Shown piece after piece: positions 15,656 to 24,927 of a stretch of 64,000 bases of DNA. A model generated the notes under the pieces. It was not told where the DNA came from. It ran no database searches and saw only the letters and a program-made list of their open reading frames with translations. Origin of the DNA: Ramlibacter ginsenosidimutans. GTDB lineage: Bacteria; Pseudomonadota; Gammaproteobacteria; Burkholderiales; Burkholderiaceae_C. The stretch is taken from NCBI RefSeq assembly GCF_042678185.1, contig NZ_JBHUDQ010000011.1, one strand, 5' to 3'. Positions within the stretch are counted from its first letter, which is position 1. Every line of letters starts with the position of its first letter. The position numbers were made by a program, and so were the translations under genes.

Positions 15656-16582
15656 TTGGACCGCTGGACGGAGATGGCCTTGTTCGTGCAGGTGGCCGAG
15701 ACCGGCAGCCTCAGCCGCGCGGCCGAGGAGCTGGGCCTGTCCAACGCGGCGGCCAGCCGGCACCTGTCCGCGCTGGAGGAGCGCCTGGGAGCCCGCCTGG
15801 TGGAGCGCAACACGCGGCGCCTGTACCTCACCGAGCCGGGGCAGGAGTTCCTGCGACGCAGCAAGTCCATCCTCGCCGAGCTGCAGGAAGCGGAGTCCGC
15901 CGTCAATGCGTCCACGGTGAATCCGACGGGAACGCTGCGCGTCACCGCCTCGCTGTCGTTTTCCATGCAGCACATCGCGCCGCTGCTGCCGGAGTACACC
16001 CGCCGCTATCCCAACGTGACCGTGCAGGTGGAGGCTGCCAACCGCTACCTCGACCTGATCGACAACAACATCGACGTGGCGATCCGCACGCGCGAGTTCG
16101 AGCCCGATTCCAACATCACGATCCGGCGCCTCGCCGAAACGCGCCGCATCCTGGCCGCGTCGCCCGGCTACCTCTCGCGCGCCGGAACGCCGCGCGACCT
16201 GAAGGAGCTCGCGAAGCACGCGCTGCTGGTCTACACGTACGCCAACAATCCGCACGAGCTGCGCTTCACGCGCGACGGCGAGACCAGCACCGTCTCGATC
16301 AAGGGCGTGCTGGAGTCCAACGATGGCCAGGTGCTGCGCGCCGCTGCGCTGGAAGGCCTGGGCATCCTCGTGCAGCCCACCTACATCCTCTACGACGACA
16401 TCGTGGCCGGCCGGCTGGTGCCGGTGCTGGATGCGTGGGACCTGCCGCGCCTGACCGTCAACCTCGCCTACCCCAGCCGCAAGCACCTCACCGCCAAGGT
16501 GCGGACCTTCATCGATTTCATGGCCGAACACTTCGACCGCATGGAGTACGAACGCAAGTGGACGACACGCTTCGGGTTCTGA
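15656..16582 (+). CDS. LysR-family transcriptional regulator
   Basis: A 308-residue LysR regulator of the CrgA/DsdC-like group with the N-terminal HTH (MALFVQVAETGSLSRAAEELGLSNAAASRHLSALEERLG) and an effector domain (about 90-295). The start is TTG, preceded by AGGAGG with 7-nt spacing, and no ATG fits the conserved N-terminus. It is divergent from dioxygenase copy 2, and its 3' end overlaps the FAD hydroxylase start by 25 nt, so regulator and hydroxylase are co-transcribed. It probably controls the hydroxyquinol genes through the shared element. Confidence 0.94.
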   Translation: MDRWTEMALFVQVAETGSLSRAAEELGLSNAAASRHLSALEERLGARLVERNTRRLYLTEPGQEFLRRSKSILAELQEAESAVNASTVNPTGTLRVTASLSFSMQHIAPLLPEYTRRYPNVTVQVEAANRYLDLIDNNIDVAIRTREFEPDSNITIRRLAETRRILAASPGYLSRAGTPRDLKELAKHALLVYTYANNPHELRFTRDGETSTVSIKGVLESNDGQVLRAAALEGLGILVQPTYILYDDIVAGRLVPVLDAWDLPRLTVNLAYPSRKHLTAKVRTFIDFMAEHFDRMEYERKWTTRFGF

Positions 16583-18234
16583 ACACGGACGTCCTGGTCG
16601 CCGGCGGCGGCCCGTGCGGCCTGATGCTCGCCAACGAGCTGGGGCGGCGCGGCATCCGCACGCTGCTGGTCGATGCGAAGCCCTCCACGGCCTTCAACCC
16701 GCAGGCCAATGCGACGCAGGCGCGCACGATGGAGCACTTCCGGCGCCTGGGCTTCGCCGACGAAGTGCGTGCGCTCGGGCTGCCGCCGGACCATCCCACC
16801 GACATCGCCTACTTCACCCGCTACACGGGCCATGAACTCGCGCGGCTGTCTCTGCCGACGGCGGCGCAGGCCGTGCGCGACGTGAAGAAGCTGGGCGGCT
16901 CCTGGAGCGCGGCCGAACTGCCGCACCGCGTCTCGCAGAAGTTCGTGGAGCAGGTGCTGCGCCGCCATGCCGAGACGCATGCCACGAACGACATCCGCTA
17001 CGGCTGCGAACTGCTGGACTTCGAAGACGCTGGCGGGCACGTCGAGGCGCGCATCCGTGCCATCGACGGCGGCGCGCCGCAGCGCGTCAGGGCGCGCTTC
17101 CTGGTCGGCGCGGACGGGCCGCGCAGCCTCGTGCGCAGCCGCCTGGGGCTCGCGTGGAGCGGCGCGACCGGGGTGCGGCGCGACTTCATGGGCGGCCTCA
17201 TGTTTGCCGTGTACCTGCGCGCACCGGCCTTCTACGACGTGCTGCCGCATGCGCGCGCCTGGATGTACGTCTCGGTGAACGCGCAGCGCCGCGCCTTCAT
17301 GGCGTCGGTGGACGGCCGCTCGGAGTTCGCCTTCCACGCCGCCCTGCACGAGGGCGAGAACGCGCAAGCGTGGACCGAGGCCGATGCGCGCCGGGTGTTC
17401 GCGCAGGCGCTCGGCCGCGAGATCCCGATCGAGATCCTGTCCTGTGGCACGTGGACGGCCGGGCACTCGCTCGTCGCCGGCGCGTTCCAGCGCGGCCGCG
17501 TGTTCCTCGCCGGCGACGCAGCGCACCTGTTCACGCCCACCGGCGGCCTCGGCTACAACACGGCTGTCGAGGATGCGGTGAACCTGGCGTGGAAGCTTGG
17601 GCAGGTCCTGCGCGGCACCAGCCCGATGAGCCTCCTCGACAGCTACGAGCTGGAACGCAAGCCCCTGGCCTTGCGCAACACCGCTTATGCGCGGCGCTTC
17701 GCGGATTCGGTGGGCTTGTACCCGGCGCTGCCGGTGCTGGAAGAGGAGAGCCCGGACGGCATCGCGGCGCGCGCCGCCGCGTCGGCGCACCTGCAGCAGC
17801 ATGTGCGGCTGGAGTTCAACATTCCCGGCGTGACCTTCGGCGGCCGCTATGACGGCTCGCCCCTGGTCGTTGACGATGGCACGCGGCCGCCGCCCGACAC
17901 GCCGAACGACTACGTGCCCACGGCGTGCCCGGGCGGGCGGCCGCCCCATGCCTGGCTGGAGGATGGCCGCTCGCTGTTCGACAGCTTCCACGACGAATGG
18001 ACCCTGCTCGCGCTGGGTCCCGCCGCCGTGGATGCGCAGCCCTTCACGGATGCAGCAAGGGCGCTGGGGCTGGACCTGCGCGTCGTGCGGCATCCGTCGG
18101 CCTCATTGCGCGCGCTCTACGAAGCGCCGCTCGCGCTGGTCCGTCCCGACCAGGTCGTTGCCTGGCGCGGTGACGATGCGGCCGCGGCCGGCGACGTGCT
18201 GCGCCAGGCGAGCGGCCACGCAGTCTTGCGTTGA
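16558..18234 (+). CDS. FAD-dependent aromatic hydroxylase (PheA/TfdB/MhpA type)
   Basis: A 558-residue class A flavoprotein monooxygenase. The FAD dinucleotide motif is near the N-terminus (VLVAGGGPCGLMLANELGRRG), the DG motif is RFLVGADGPRS (about residue 180), and GRVFLAGDAAHLFTPTGGLGYNT is the GD motif. The C-terminal thioredoxin-like region is present. Such enzymes ortho-hydroxylate phenols using NAD(P)H. Next to hydroxyquinol genes, resorcinol or another phenol hydroxylation to hydroxyquinol is the likely reaction. The GTG at 16558, inside the end of the LysR gene, is the last start before the FAD motif. Confidence 0.92.
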   Translation: MDDTLRVLNTDVLVAGGGPCGLMLANELGRRGIRTLLVDAKPSTAFNPQANATQARTMEHFRRLGFADEVRALGLPPDHPTDIAYFTRYTGHELARLSLPTAAQAVRDVKKLGGSWSAAELPHRVSQKFVEQVLRRHAETHATNDIRYGCELLDFEDAGGHVEARIRAIDGGAPQRVRARFLVGADGPRSLVRSRLGLAWSGATGVRRDFMGGLMFAVYLRAPAFYDVLPHARAWMYVSVNAQRRAFMASVDGRSEFAFHAALHEGENAQAWTEADARRVFAQALGREIPIEILSCGTWTAGHSLVAGAFQRGRVFLAGDAAHLFTPTGGLGYNTAVEDAVNLAWKLGQVLRGTSPMSLLDSYELERKPLALRNTAYARRFADSVGLYPALPVLEEESPDGIAARAAASAHLQQHVRLEFNIPGVTFGGRYDGSPLVVDDGTRPPPDTPNDYVPTACPGGRPPHAWLEDGRSLFDSFHDEWTLLALGPAAVDAQPFTDAARALGLDLRVVRHPSASLRALYEAPLALVRPDQVVAWRGDDAAAAGDVLRQASGHAVLR

Positions 18235-18257
18235 GCCGCGCCGCCGGCGAGGTCGGC

Positions 18258-20639
18258 TCAACCGTGGTGCAGCAGACGGGCGAGCGCGAGGAAGGCCGGC
18301 AAGGTGATCGGGTCGTTGGCCGCGCTGGCCGCGACGGGGTGCGACGCGAAGCGCGCGACGACCAGGTCCGCCTTCGGAGCGACATAGAGGCGTTGCCCGT
18401 GGATGCCGCGCGCCTCGAAGGCATCGAGCGCGTTGTGCGACACCCACCACATGCTGCGATACGAGTAGCCCGCCAGCAGCGTGTAGCCGGCCTGCGCGAA
18501 CTTCGCGGGATCGCTGCCGCGCCGGATGTCGGCGACGACGGCTTCCGGCAGGAGCTGGCGGCGCTGCCACGCGCCGCCACGCAGCATCAATTCACCGAAG
18601 CGCGCGAGGTCGCGCAGGCTGGCGCTCAGGCCTCCGCCTCCCATGGGCACGCAGATCGGGTCCACCGAGAGATAGCCGTCCTCCTCGCACCCGAGCGGCG
18701 ACCAAAGCCGCTCGCTGAGCATCTGCGCCAGGGACACACCGGTCACCCGCTTCATGATCCACGCCATCAGCTCGGTGTTCACGGTCTTGTACGCGAACGC
18801 TTCGCCATGCCGGCCTTCGGGCTGCAGTGTCTGCAGGTACTCGTAGAAATTCCCCGCCCCGCTGTAGCCCGCGGGCCGCGGCCGCACGCCGCCGGCGCGC
18901 GCATAGTCCCAGATCTGCGCCTGGGGATCCGCATAGAGCTCGGAATACGCGACGCCGATCTGCATGTCGAGCAACTGGCGCAAGGTCGCGTCCTCGTAGG
19001 CCGTGCCCTTCATCTCCGGCAGCCAGTGCGGCACGCGCTGGCTCTCGTCGAGCACGCCTTCGTGCACGAGCGTCGCGCACAGCGTGGCCGCGTACGACTT
19101 GGTGATGGAGAAGCAGGCGTGCGGCAGGTGCGGCTGCAGCGCGCCGAAATAGCGTTCGTACACGCGCCGGCCCCGGTGCAGCACCACGATGCCGTCCGTG
19201 TACGTGTCGTGCAGCGACTCGTCCCAGCGCCGCTCGCGCCCCTGCAGGTCGGTGAACGCCAGGCCGTCGATGGCGGCGTCGTGCGCGCCCGTCGGCGTGC
19301 CCAGGTCGCTGGCGGGACCCGGTCCCCGCCACACGTTCACCGTCGGAACCAGCTCGCGCATGTGCGATAGGCTCCAGCGCATCTGCGGAAACGCGAGGAA
19401 GCTTTCGTCGGCGAAGCGCACCTGGCGTTCGCTCGGCGGCGGCGCTCCTTCCATCCAGCCGTGGCGCCGGGGGTCGGAGGAGCGGCCGTCGGGATAGTCG
19501 ATGCCGTCGAAGCGGAGGGTGCCGGAGTCCATGGCCGCAGCGTACGGGCGCGCTGTCCGCGCCGACACAGGGAAACCCCATTCCGCCGGCCGCCGCCCCT
19601 CGTACGCGTCCTGCAGCAGCTGGCGGATCGCGGCACGCTCCAGCGGCCGCGGGTTCGGGTACTGGTTCTGCAGCGCGATGTCGCAGGCGCGGTCCAGGTC
19701 GGCGGCGTGCATGCCGATATCGCGCAAGGCGACGGGCGCGCCGTTGTCCCGCGCCAGGTCGTACACGGCCTGCGGCGCGCTGCGCGCGTCCAGCGCCCGG
19801 GCGATGCGGCGCATCGCATCGGTCGCGGCCTGCGCGTTGTAGGCCAGCGCATGCGGCAGCACGATCGTGTGCGTCTCGGCATGCGGCAGGTTGAAGCTGC
19901 CCCCGAGCGTGTGGCACAGCTTGTGGTGCAGGGCCATGCCCACGTTGCCCAGCACGGTGCCGCACAGCCACGCGCCATAGAGTGCGTCGCTGCGCGCTTG
20001 CAGGTCCCTGGCGTTCGCGCGGATGCCAGGCAGCGCGCGCCCGAGGGCGCGGATGCCCTCTTCGGCCATCAGGTCCATCACCGGGTTGCCATCGACCGCG
20101 TAGAGGCCTTCGGCCGCGTGCGCGATGGCATTGATGCCGCTGGTGACGCTCAGGCCGACGGGCAGCGTGAGCGTCAGCTCGGGGTCGTAGATCACGGCGC
20201 GCGGCAGCACGCGCGCGTCGCGGCCGGTCTTCTTGAGGCCGGCCTCGGTGATGCCGTAGATCGGGGTCATCTCGCTGCCGGCGTAGGTGGTCGGAATGGC
20301 GAGGATGGGCAGGCCCGAGTCCAGTGCGATCGCCTTGCCGAGCCCGGTGGTGGAGCCGCCGCCCACCGCGACCGCGCAATCCGCGCCGAGTCGCCGCGCG
20401 ACTTCGCGCGCCTCGCGTGCGGTCTCGATCGGCACATGCATGACCGCGCGATCGAAGATGCCCGCGGCCTTGTCGCCCAGCAGGCCTGCGACGTGTTCCG
20501 CGCTGGCGCGCTGCTCCGGCGTCGAGAGCACGAGGGCACGCTTCGCGCCGAGCGCGTCGATTTCCGCGCCGAGCCGGTCGAGCGCGCCGGGACCGAACAC
20601 CACGCGCGCCGGCTGTCCGTTGTAGACGAAGCTTCGCAT
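18258..20639 (-). CDS. Maleylacetate reductase-serine hydrolase fusion
   Basis: A 793-residue open frame joining two enzymes. Residues 1 to about 351 are maleylacetate reductase (iron-ADH superfamily): VGGGSTTGLGKAIAL binds the cofactor, IPTTYAGSEMTPIYG is diagnostic, and ALHHKLCHTLGGSFNLPHAETH carries the active-site His cluster. It reduces maleylacetate to 3-oxoadipate. After a linker of about 18 residues, residues 370-793 form a class C beta-lactamase-like/NylB-type serine hydrolase with catalytic SITK (Ser511, Lys514) and YKTVN. No stop occurs in any frame at the junction, and no good ribosome-binding site precedes the internal ATG at 19532. A recent stop loss or an assembly error cannot be excluded. 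It begins 1 nt after the oxidoreductase stop. Confidence 0.88.
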   Translation of the reverse strand: MRSFVYNGQPARVVFGPGALDRLGAEIDALGAKRALVLSTPEQRASAEHVAGLLGDKAAGIFDRAVMHVPIETAREAREVARRLGADCAVAVGGGSTTGLGKAIALDSGLPILAIPTTYAGSEMTPIYGITEAGLKKTGRDARVLPRAVIYDPELTLTLPVGLSVTSGINAIAHAAEGLYAVDGNPVMDLMAEEGIRALGRALPGIRANARDLQARSDALYGAWLCGTVLGNVGMALHHKLCHTLGGSFNLPHAETHTIVLPHALAYNAQAATDAMRRIARALDARSAPQAVYDLARDNGAPVALRDIGMHAADLDRACDIALQNQYPNPRPLERAAIRQLLQDAYEGRRPAEWGFPVSARTARPYAAAMDSGTLRFDGIDYPDGRSSDPRRHGWMEGAPPPSERQVRFADESFLAFPQMRWSLSHMRELVPTVNVWRGPGPASDLGTPTGAHDAAIDGLAFTDLQGRERRWDESLHDTYTDGIVVLHRGRRVYERYFGALQPHLPHACFSITKSYAATLCATLVHEGVLDESQRVPHWLPEMKGTAYEDATLRQLLDMQIGVAYSELYADPQAQIWDYARAGGVRPRPAGYSGAGNFYEYLQTLQPEGRHGEAFAYKTVNTELMAWIMKRVTGVSLAQMLSERLWSPLGCEEDGYLSVDPICVPMGGGGLSASLRDLARFGELMLRGGAWQRRQLLPEAVVADIRRGSDPAKFAQAGYTLLAGYSYRSMWWVSHNALDAFEARGIHGQRLYVAPKADLVVARFASHPVAASAANDPITLPAFLALARLLHHG

Positions 20640-20640
20640 C

Positions 20641-21507
20641 TCAGCTCTCCAGTCCTGCCGCCCGAGCTGCGGCCTTGATGATCGCCGCGTAGTCCTCGCC
20701 GCCCCAGCCCTGCGCGACGGCCGCTTGCAAGGCCTGCTGGGTCGCCGCCGTCTGCGGCAGCGGCACATGCGAGTCGGCAGCGGCTTGCAGGATGAGGCCC
20801 ACGTCCTTGAGCATCTGCTCCACCGTGAAGGTCGGCGTGAAGTCGTGCTGCGCGAGCTGCACAGACTTCGCCTTCAGGATAGGCGAGCCGACCGCGCTGG
20901 CGCCCAGCACGCGGAACATGTCCTGCCAGGCCAGGCCGCCCTTGCGCCCCAGTGCCAGGGCTTCGGCGAGCATCGCGCTGGTCTGCACGATCATCAGGTT
21001 CACGACCAGCTTCATGAGGCGCGCCTGCTCGCCTTCCCCCAGCCAGAACTGCTGCGGGCCCAGCAGGCGCAGCAGCGGCAGCAGTTCCTCGTAGGTGGCG
21101 AGCGGCCCCGAGGCCATGAGGGTGAGCTGTGCCGCTTCGGCCATGTGGTTGTTGCCCGAGACGGTCGCGCGCAGGTAGCGCACACCCGCCGCCGTACAGA
21201 GCTGCGCCGCCTGCGCCGAGGCGTGCAGCGACACCGTGCTGGTGTCGACCCACGCCGCGCCGCGCTGGGCCACGTCCGCGACCTGCGCCGCAACGGCAAG
21301 CAAGGCATCGTCGTGCGGCAGCGAGGAGAGGATCACCTGGGCCGCCGCGAGCCCCGCGTCGGCGTCCACCACTTCGAGTTGCGCCGCGCGCGCGAGCTGC
21401 AGGCGGGCGGGGTCCGGATCCGACACGCTCAGTGCATGGCCGCCCGCGCGCAGGTGGCGGGCCATCGGCAGGCCCATCTTGCCGGCGCCGGCGACGTGCA
21501 CGCGCAT
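20641..21507 (-). CDS. NAD(P)-dependent 3-hydroxyisobutyrate dehydrogenase-like oxidoreductase
   Basis: A 288-residue beta-hydroxyacid dehydrogenase. VHVAGAGKMGLPMARHLRAGGH is the N-terminal dinucleotide fold, WVDTSTVS is the substrate loop, ATVSGNN corresponds to the catalytic-loop region, and the conserved Lys appears in MKLVVNLMIVQ. It lies between a Bug receptor gene (1-nt gap) and the maleylacetate reductase fusion. A second, diverged homologue is at 22.5 kb. The substrate is unknown; context suggests a hydroxylated dicarboxylate from the aromatic pathway. Confidence 0.9.
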   Translation of the reverse strand: MRVHVAGAGKMGLPMARHLRAGGHALSVSDPDPARLQLARAAQLEVVDADAGLAAAQVILSSLPHDDALLAVAAQVADVAQRGAAWVDTSTVSLHASAQAAQLCTAAGVRYLRATVSGNNHMAEAAQLTLMASGPLATYEELLPLLRLLGPQQFWLGEGEQARLMKLVVNLMIVQTSAMLAEALALGRKGGLAWQDMFRVLGASAVGSPILKAKSVQLAQHDFTPTFTVEQMLKDVGLILQAAADSHVPLPQTAATQQALQAAVAQGWGGEDYAAIIKAAARAAGLES

Positions 21508-21508
21508 G

Positions 21509-22468
21509 TCACTGCACCTTCAGCTTCGCGTTCTTCGCGATGATCGCGGCCGCGTCCATCTCGGTCTTGATGTAGGCGTTGAAGGCAGCCGGCTCCATGG
21601 TGAAGGGGTCGGCTCCCAGGCTGGCCAGGCGCGTCTTCACCTCGGGCGAGTTCACCGCCTTCACGGCCTCGTCGTGCAGGCGTTTCACGATGGCCGGCGG
21701 CGTCGCGGAGGGAACGATCATGCCCACCCACAGCGTGTAGTCGGAGTTGGGCACGCCGGCTTCCAACGTCGTTGGCACGTCGGGGAGCGCCGGCGAGCGC
21801 TGTGCCGTGCTCACGGCCAGCGCCACCAGCTTGCCGTCCTTCACCATCGGCAGCGCCGAAGCCATGGGGGCGAAGAAGAAGTCGTCGCGCCCGCCGATCA
21901 CGTCGGTCAGCGCTTCGGGCGTGCCCTTGAACGGCACGTGCTGGGCGTCGATGCCGGCGCCCAGCTTGAACTTCTCCGCGTTCATGTGCGTGGCGCTGCC
22001 GGTGCCCGCCGACGCGTAGTTCAGCGAACCCGGCTTCGCCTTGGCGGCGGCGACGAGATCCGCGACGGTGTGCCAGCCGCGCGTGGGCGACACGACCAGC
22101 ACGTTGGGCACGGACGCGAGCGGCGTCACGCCGCTCAGGTCGCGCACGGTGTCGTAGCTCAGGTTCGAATAGATTGCCGGATTGAGCACGTGGCCCGAAG
22201 AGTGGATCAGGACGGTGTAGCCGTCAGGCTCGGCCTTCGCGACCTGCGCCGCACCGATGGTGCCGCCCGCGCCCGGCTTGTTCTCGACGACGATGGGCTG
22301 GCCCAGGCTGCGGCTCATCGCGTCGCCGACCGTGCGCGCCACGATGTCGGTGACGCTGCCGGCGGTGAAGGGCACGATCATCCGGATCGGCTTGGTCGGC
22401 CACGCGTTCTGCGCCAGGGCGCTGGCCGCGAGCACGGTGGCGGCGAGCACGGTGAGGATTCGCTTCAT
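21509..22468 (-). CDS. Bug/TctC-family periplasmic receptor
   Basis: A 319-residue periplasmic solute receptor of the Bug (TctC) family with a cleavable signal peptide (MKRILTVLAATVLAASALAQ) and the family opening WPTKPIRMIVPFTAGSVTDI. It binds carboxylic acids for a tripartite tricarboxylate transporter or acts alone as a sensor. No tctA/tctB genes are present in this window. It is in a four-gene co-directional run with two dehydrogenases and the maleylacetate reductase fusion. Confidence 0.95.
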   Translation of the reverse strand: MKRILTVLAATVLAASALAQNAWPTKPIRMIVPFTAGSVTDIVARTVGDAMSRSLGQPIVVENKPGAGGTIGAAQVAKAEPDGYTVLIHSSGHVLNPAIYSNLSYDTVRDLSGVTPLASVPNVLVVSPTRGWHTVADLVAAAKAKPGSLNYASAGTGSATHMNAEKFKLGAGIDAQHVPFKGTPEALTDVIGGRDDFFFAPMASALPMVKDGKLVALAVSTAQRSPALPDVPTTLEAGVPNSDYTLWVGMIVPSATPPAIVKRLHDEAVKAVNSPEVKTRLASLGADPFTMEPAAFNAYIKTEMDAAAIIAKNAKLKVQ

Positions 22469-22515
22469 GTCTTGTCTCCTTGGAACCATTGGGAACAGAT
22501 GCGAAAGGGAAAGCG

Positions 22516-23439
22516 TCAGGACGCGAGGCCGTCGTCCACCTGCACGTTCTCTGGCTTCAGCTCCAGGCCCGCATCGCGCGCGGTCTCCTGCAGCAGCACG
22601 GCGAAGTCGATGTGATCGTGGCCGCGCCCGACGAGGCGCGCGACCGACTCGCGCGTCGCCGCGGCGGCAGGCATGGCGACGCCGTACGCCTTCGCGGCGC
22701 CCATGCCCAGGTCCATGTCCTTCAGCAGCAGCTTGGGCGTGAAGGTGACCTGGTCGAACGTGAGGTTCGTGAGCATCGGGCTCTTGTAGCGGGTGTACAT
22801 CGAGCCGAGCACCGAGTCGTTGATGCTCTCCAGGAACACGTGGCGGGGGATGCCCGCCTTCTCGGCCAGCACGGTGATCTCGCACAGGTTCTGGATCACC
22901 ACGCCGAACATGGTGTTGTGCGCGATCTTCCACACGCGCGCCAGCTCGCCCTCGCCCACCCACATCGCCTTGCGGCCCATCGCGGCGAGGTAGGGCTGCG
23001 CCTTCTCGTACAGCGCCTTCGGCCCGGAGGCGACGATCAGCAGCTTGCCGGCCTTGGCGACCTTGGCATTGCCCGACACCGGCGCGCAGAGATAGGCGAC
23101 GCCCATGGCCTCGAGCTGCGTGCGGATCTCCGCCGAGCCTTCCTGCGAGATCGAGGAGCTGTCGACGACGACCTGCGGCTTCTTCTCACCGGTGACGAGT
23201 CCGCCGGCGCCGAACAGGACCTCCTTGAGGTCGTCGGTGGTGGAGACCATGGTGAACACGACCTCGCAGCCGGCGAGGTCGGTCTTGTCGCGCACGATCT
23301 CGGCGCCGTACTCGGCGAGCGGCTCGGCCTTGCTGCGCGTGCGGTTCCACACGCTGGCGCCGTAGCCCGCCTTCAGCAGCCGCTTCACCATGGCCTCGCC
23401 CATGCGCCCGAGGCCTATCCAACCCACTTGCTTTGCCAT
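22516..23439 (-). CDS. 3-hydroxyisobutyrate dehydrogenase-like oxidoreductase (second copy)
   Basis: A 307-residue NAD(P)-dependent beta-hydroxyacid dehydrogenase. VGWIGLGRMGEAMVKRLLKAGY is the nucleotide-binding fold, VVDSSSIS the substrate loop, APVSGNAKVAKAGKL the catalytic-loop region and WKIAHNTMFGVVIQ carries the conserved Lys. The ATG giving MAKQ is preferred because AAGGA precedes it by 8 nt; another ATG lies three codons upstream. It is the first gene of the run leading to the maleylacetate reductase fusion. Confidence 0.92.
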   Translation of the reverse strand: MAKQVGWIGLGRMGEAMVKRLLKAGYGASVWNRTRSKAEPLAEYGAEIVRDKTDLAGCEVVFTMVSTTDDLKEVLFGAGGLVTGEKKPQVVVDSSSISQEGSAEIRTQLEAMGVAYLCAPVSGNAKVAKAGKLLIVASGPKALYEKAQPYLAAMGRKAMWVGEGELARVWKIAHNTMFGVVIQNLCEITVLAEKAGIPRHVFLESINDSVLGSMYTRYKSPMLTNLTFDQVTFTPKLLLKDMDLGMGAAKAYGVAMPAAAATRESVARLVGRGHDHIDFAVLLQETARDAGLELKPENVQVDDGLAS

Positions 23440-23500
23440 TCCCGCCATCCTTGTCGAAGATCTGGCGGCAGTGTCTGGCGCGCGCGCGCCACTGGCAAGC

Positions 23501-23527
23501 GGGCCGGCGGAATTCAGTTTTCCGGGG
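23501..23527 (-). promoter_or_regulatory. Variant of the shared element
   Basis: The plus strand reads GGCGGAATTCAGTTTTCCGG here, matching the GGCAAATGAGTTTTCCGCG element at most positions, including the CAGTTTTCCG core. It lies about 65-85 nt upstream of the dehydrogenase at 23439, the same placement as the other copies. Moderate similarity only. Confidence 0.4.
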
Positions 23528-23564
23528 GGCGAAAGAGGCGGGCGCGGTGCCAGAGCGGGCAGGT

Positions 23565-23663
23565 GAACGCAGAGGACGCAAAGGTTACGCAGAGGACGCA
23601 AAAGGACACCCACTCAGGGTTTTCTCTGCGTCCTCTGCGTAACCTTTGCGCACTCTGCGTTCC
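23565..23663. repeat. Inverted repeat with internal direct repeats
   Basis: The left arm (23565-23600) contains ACGCAGAGGACGCAAA twice around GGTTACGC, and the right arm (23625-23663) is its near-perfect complement, with a loop of about 24 nt. It lies between the pcaF stop and the dehydrogenase promoter. This family of GCAGAGGACGCA repeats looks like a dispersed intergenic element. It may also act as a strong transcription or mRNA-end hairpin. Confidence 0.8.
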
Positions 23664-23701
23664 TCTTGCTCGTTAGGCCACTTGGGCGGCCCCCGGCAGC
23701 G

Positions 23702-24907
23702 TCAGACCCGCTCGAGGATCACCGCGATGCCCTGGCCCACGCCGATGCACATGGTGCACAGCGCGTAGCGGCCGCCGCTGCGGTGCAGCTGGTTGACCGC
23801 CGTCGTGGCCAGGCGCGCGCCGGAGGCGCCGAGGGGGTGGCCCAGGGCGATGGCGCCGCCGTTCGGGTTGACCCGAGGGTCGTCGTCCTGCAGGCCCAGG
23901 GTGCGCAGCACCGCGAGGCCTTGCGCCGCGAACGCCTCGTTGAGTTCGATCACGTCAATCTGGTCGAGCTTGATGCCGGTCAGGGCCAGCACCTTCTGCG
24001 TTGCGGGCGCCGGGCCGATGCCCATGATGCGCGGTGCGACGCCCGCGGTGGCCATGCCGACGATGCGTGCGCGCGGCGTGAGGCCATTGCGCGCCGCCGT
24101 GCCTTCGTCGGCGATCAGCATCGCGCAGGCGCCGTCGTTCACGCCGCTCGCATTGCCGGCCGTGACCGTGCCGTCCGGCCGCACCACGCCCTTGAGCTTC
24201 GCGAGCGCTTCCAGCGAGGTCTCGCGCGGATGTTCATCCTTGTCCACGACGATCGCGTCGCCCTTCTTCTGCGGAATCGTGACCGGCACGATCTCGCCCG
24301 CGAAGAACCCCGACTTCTGCGCCGCCACTGCCTTCAGCTGCGAAGCGAGCGCCATGCGGTCCTGCGCCGCGCGCTCGATCTTGTACTCGGTCGCGACGTT
24401 CTCCGCCGTCTCGGGCATGGAGTCGACGCCGTACTTCTCCTTCATCAGCTTGTTGATGAAGCGCCAGCCGATCGTCGTGTCGTAGACGGCGTTGTTGCGC
24501 GAGAACGCCGACTCCGCCTTGGGCATCACGAAGGGCGCACGGCTCATGCTCTCGACGCCGCCGGCGATCATCAGGCTCGCTTCGCCCGACTTGATGGCGC
24601 GCGCCGCAGTGCCCACCGCATCCAGTCCGGAGCCGCACAGCCGGTTGATGGTCGCACCAGGCACCTCGATGGGCAGTCCGGCCAGCAGCGACACCATGCG
24701 CGCGACGTTGCGGTTGTCTTCGCCGGCCTGGTTGACGCAGCCGTAGAGCACGTCGGTGACGCTGGCCCAGTCCACCTTGGCATTGCGCTCCATGAGCGCC
24801 CGGATCGGGACCACGCCGAGGTCGTCGGTGCGCACGGAGGACAGGGCGCCGCCGTAGCGGCCGAAGGGTGTGCGAACGGCGTCGCAGATGAAGGCTTGCT
24901 TGGTCAT
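23702..24907 (-). CDS. pcaF: 3-oxoadipyl-CoA thiolase PcaF
   Basis: A 401-residue thiolase. The nucleophile is Cys91 (NRLCGSGLDAVG), GHPLGASGA gives the catalytic His, and CTMCIGVGQG the second Cys near the C-terminus. The 3-oxoadipyl-CoA type is supported by its position directly after pcaJ-pcaI (gap 20 nt). It cleaves 3-oxoadipyl-CoA into succinyl-CoA and acetyl-CoA, the last step of the beta-ketoadipate route. Confidence 0.95.
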   Translation of the reverse strand: MTKQAFICDAVRTPFGRYGGALSSVRTDDLGVVPIRALMERNAKVDWASVTDVLYGCVNQAGEDNRNVARMVSLLAGLPIEVPGATINRLCGSGLDAVGTAARAIKSGEASLMIAGGVESMSRAPFVMPKAESAFSRNNAVYDTTIGWRFINKLMKEKYGVDSMPETAENVATEYKIERAAQDRMALASQLKAVAAQKSGFFAGEIVPVTIPQKKGDAIVVDKDEHPRETSLEALAKLKGVVRPDGTVTAGNASGVNDGACAMLIADEGTAARNGLTPRARIVGMATAGVAPRIMGIGPAPATQKVLALTGIKLDQIDVIELNEAFAAQGLAVLRTLGLQDDDPRVNPNGGAIALGHPLGASGARLATTAVNQLHRSGGRYALCTMCIGVGQGIAVILERV

Positions 24908-24927
24908 GGTGTTCTCTCTCTCCGCAT

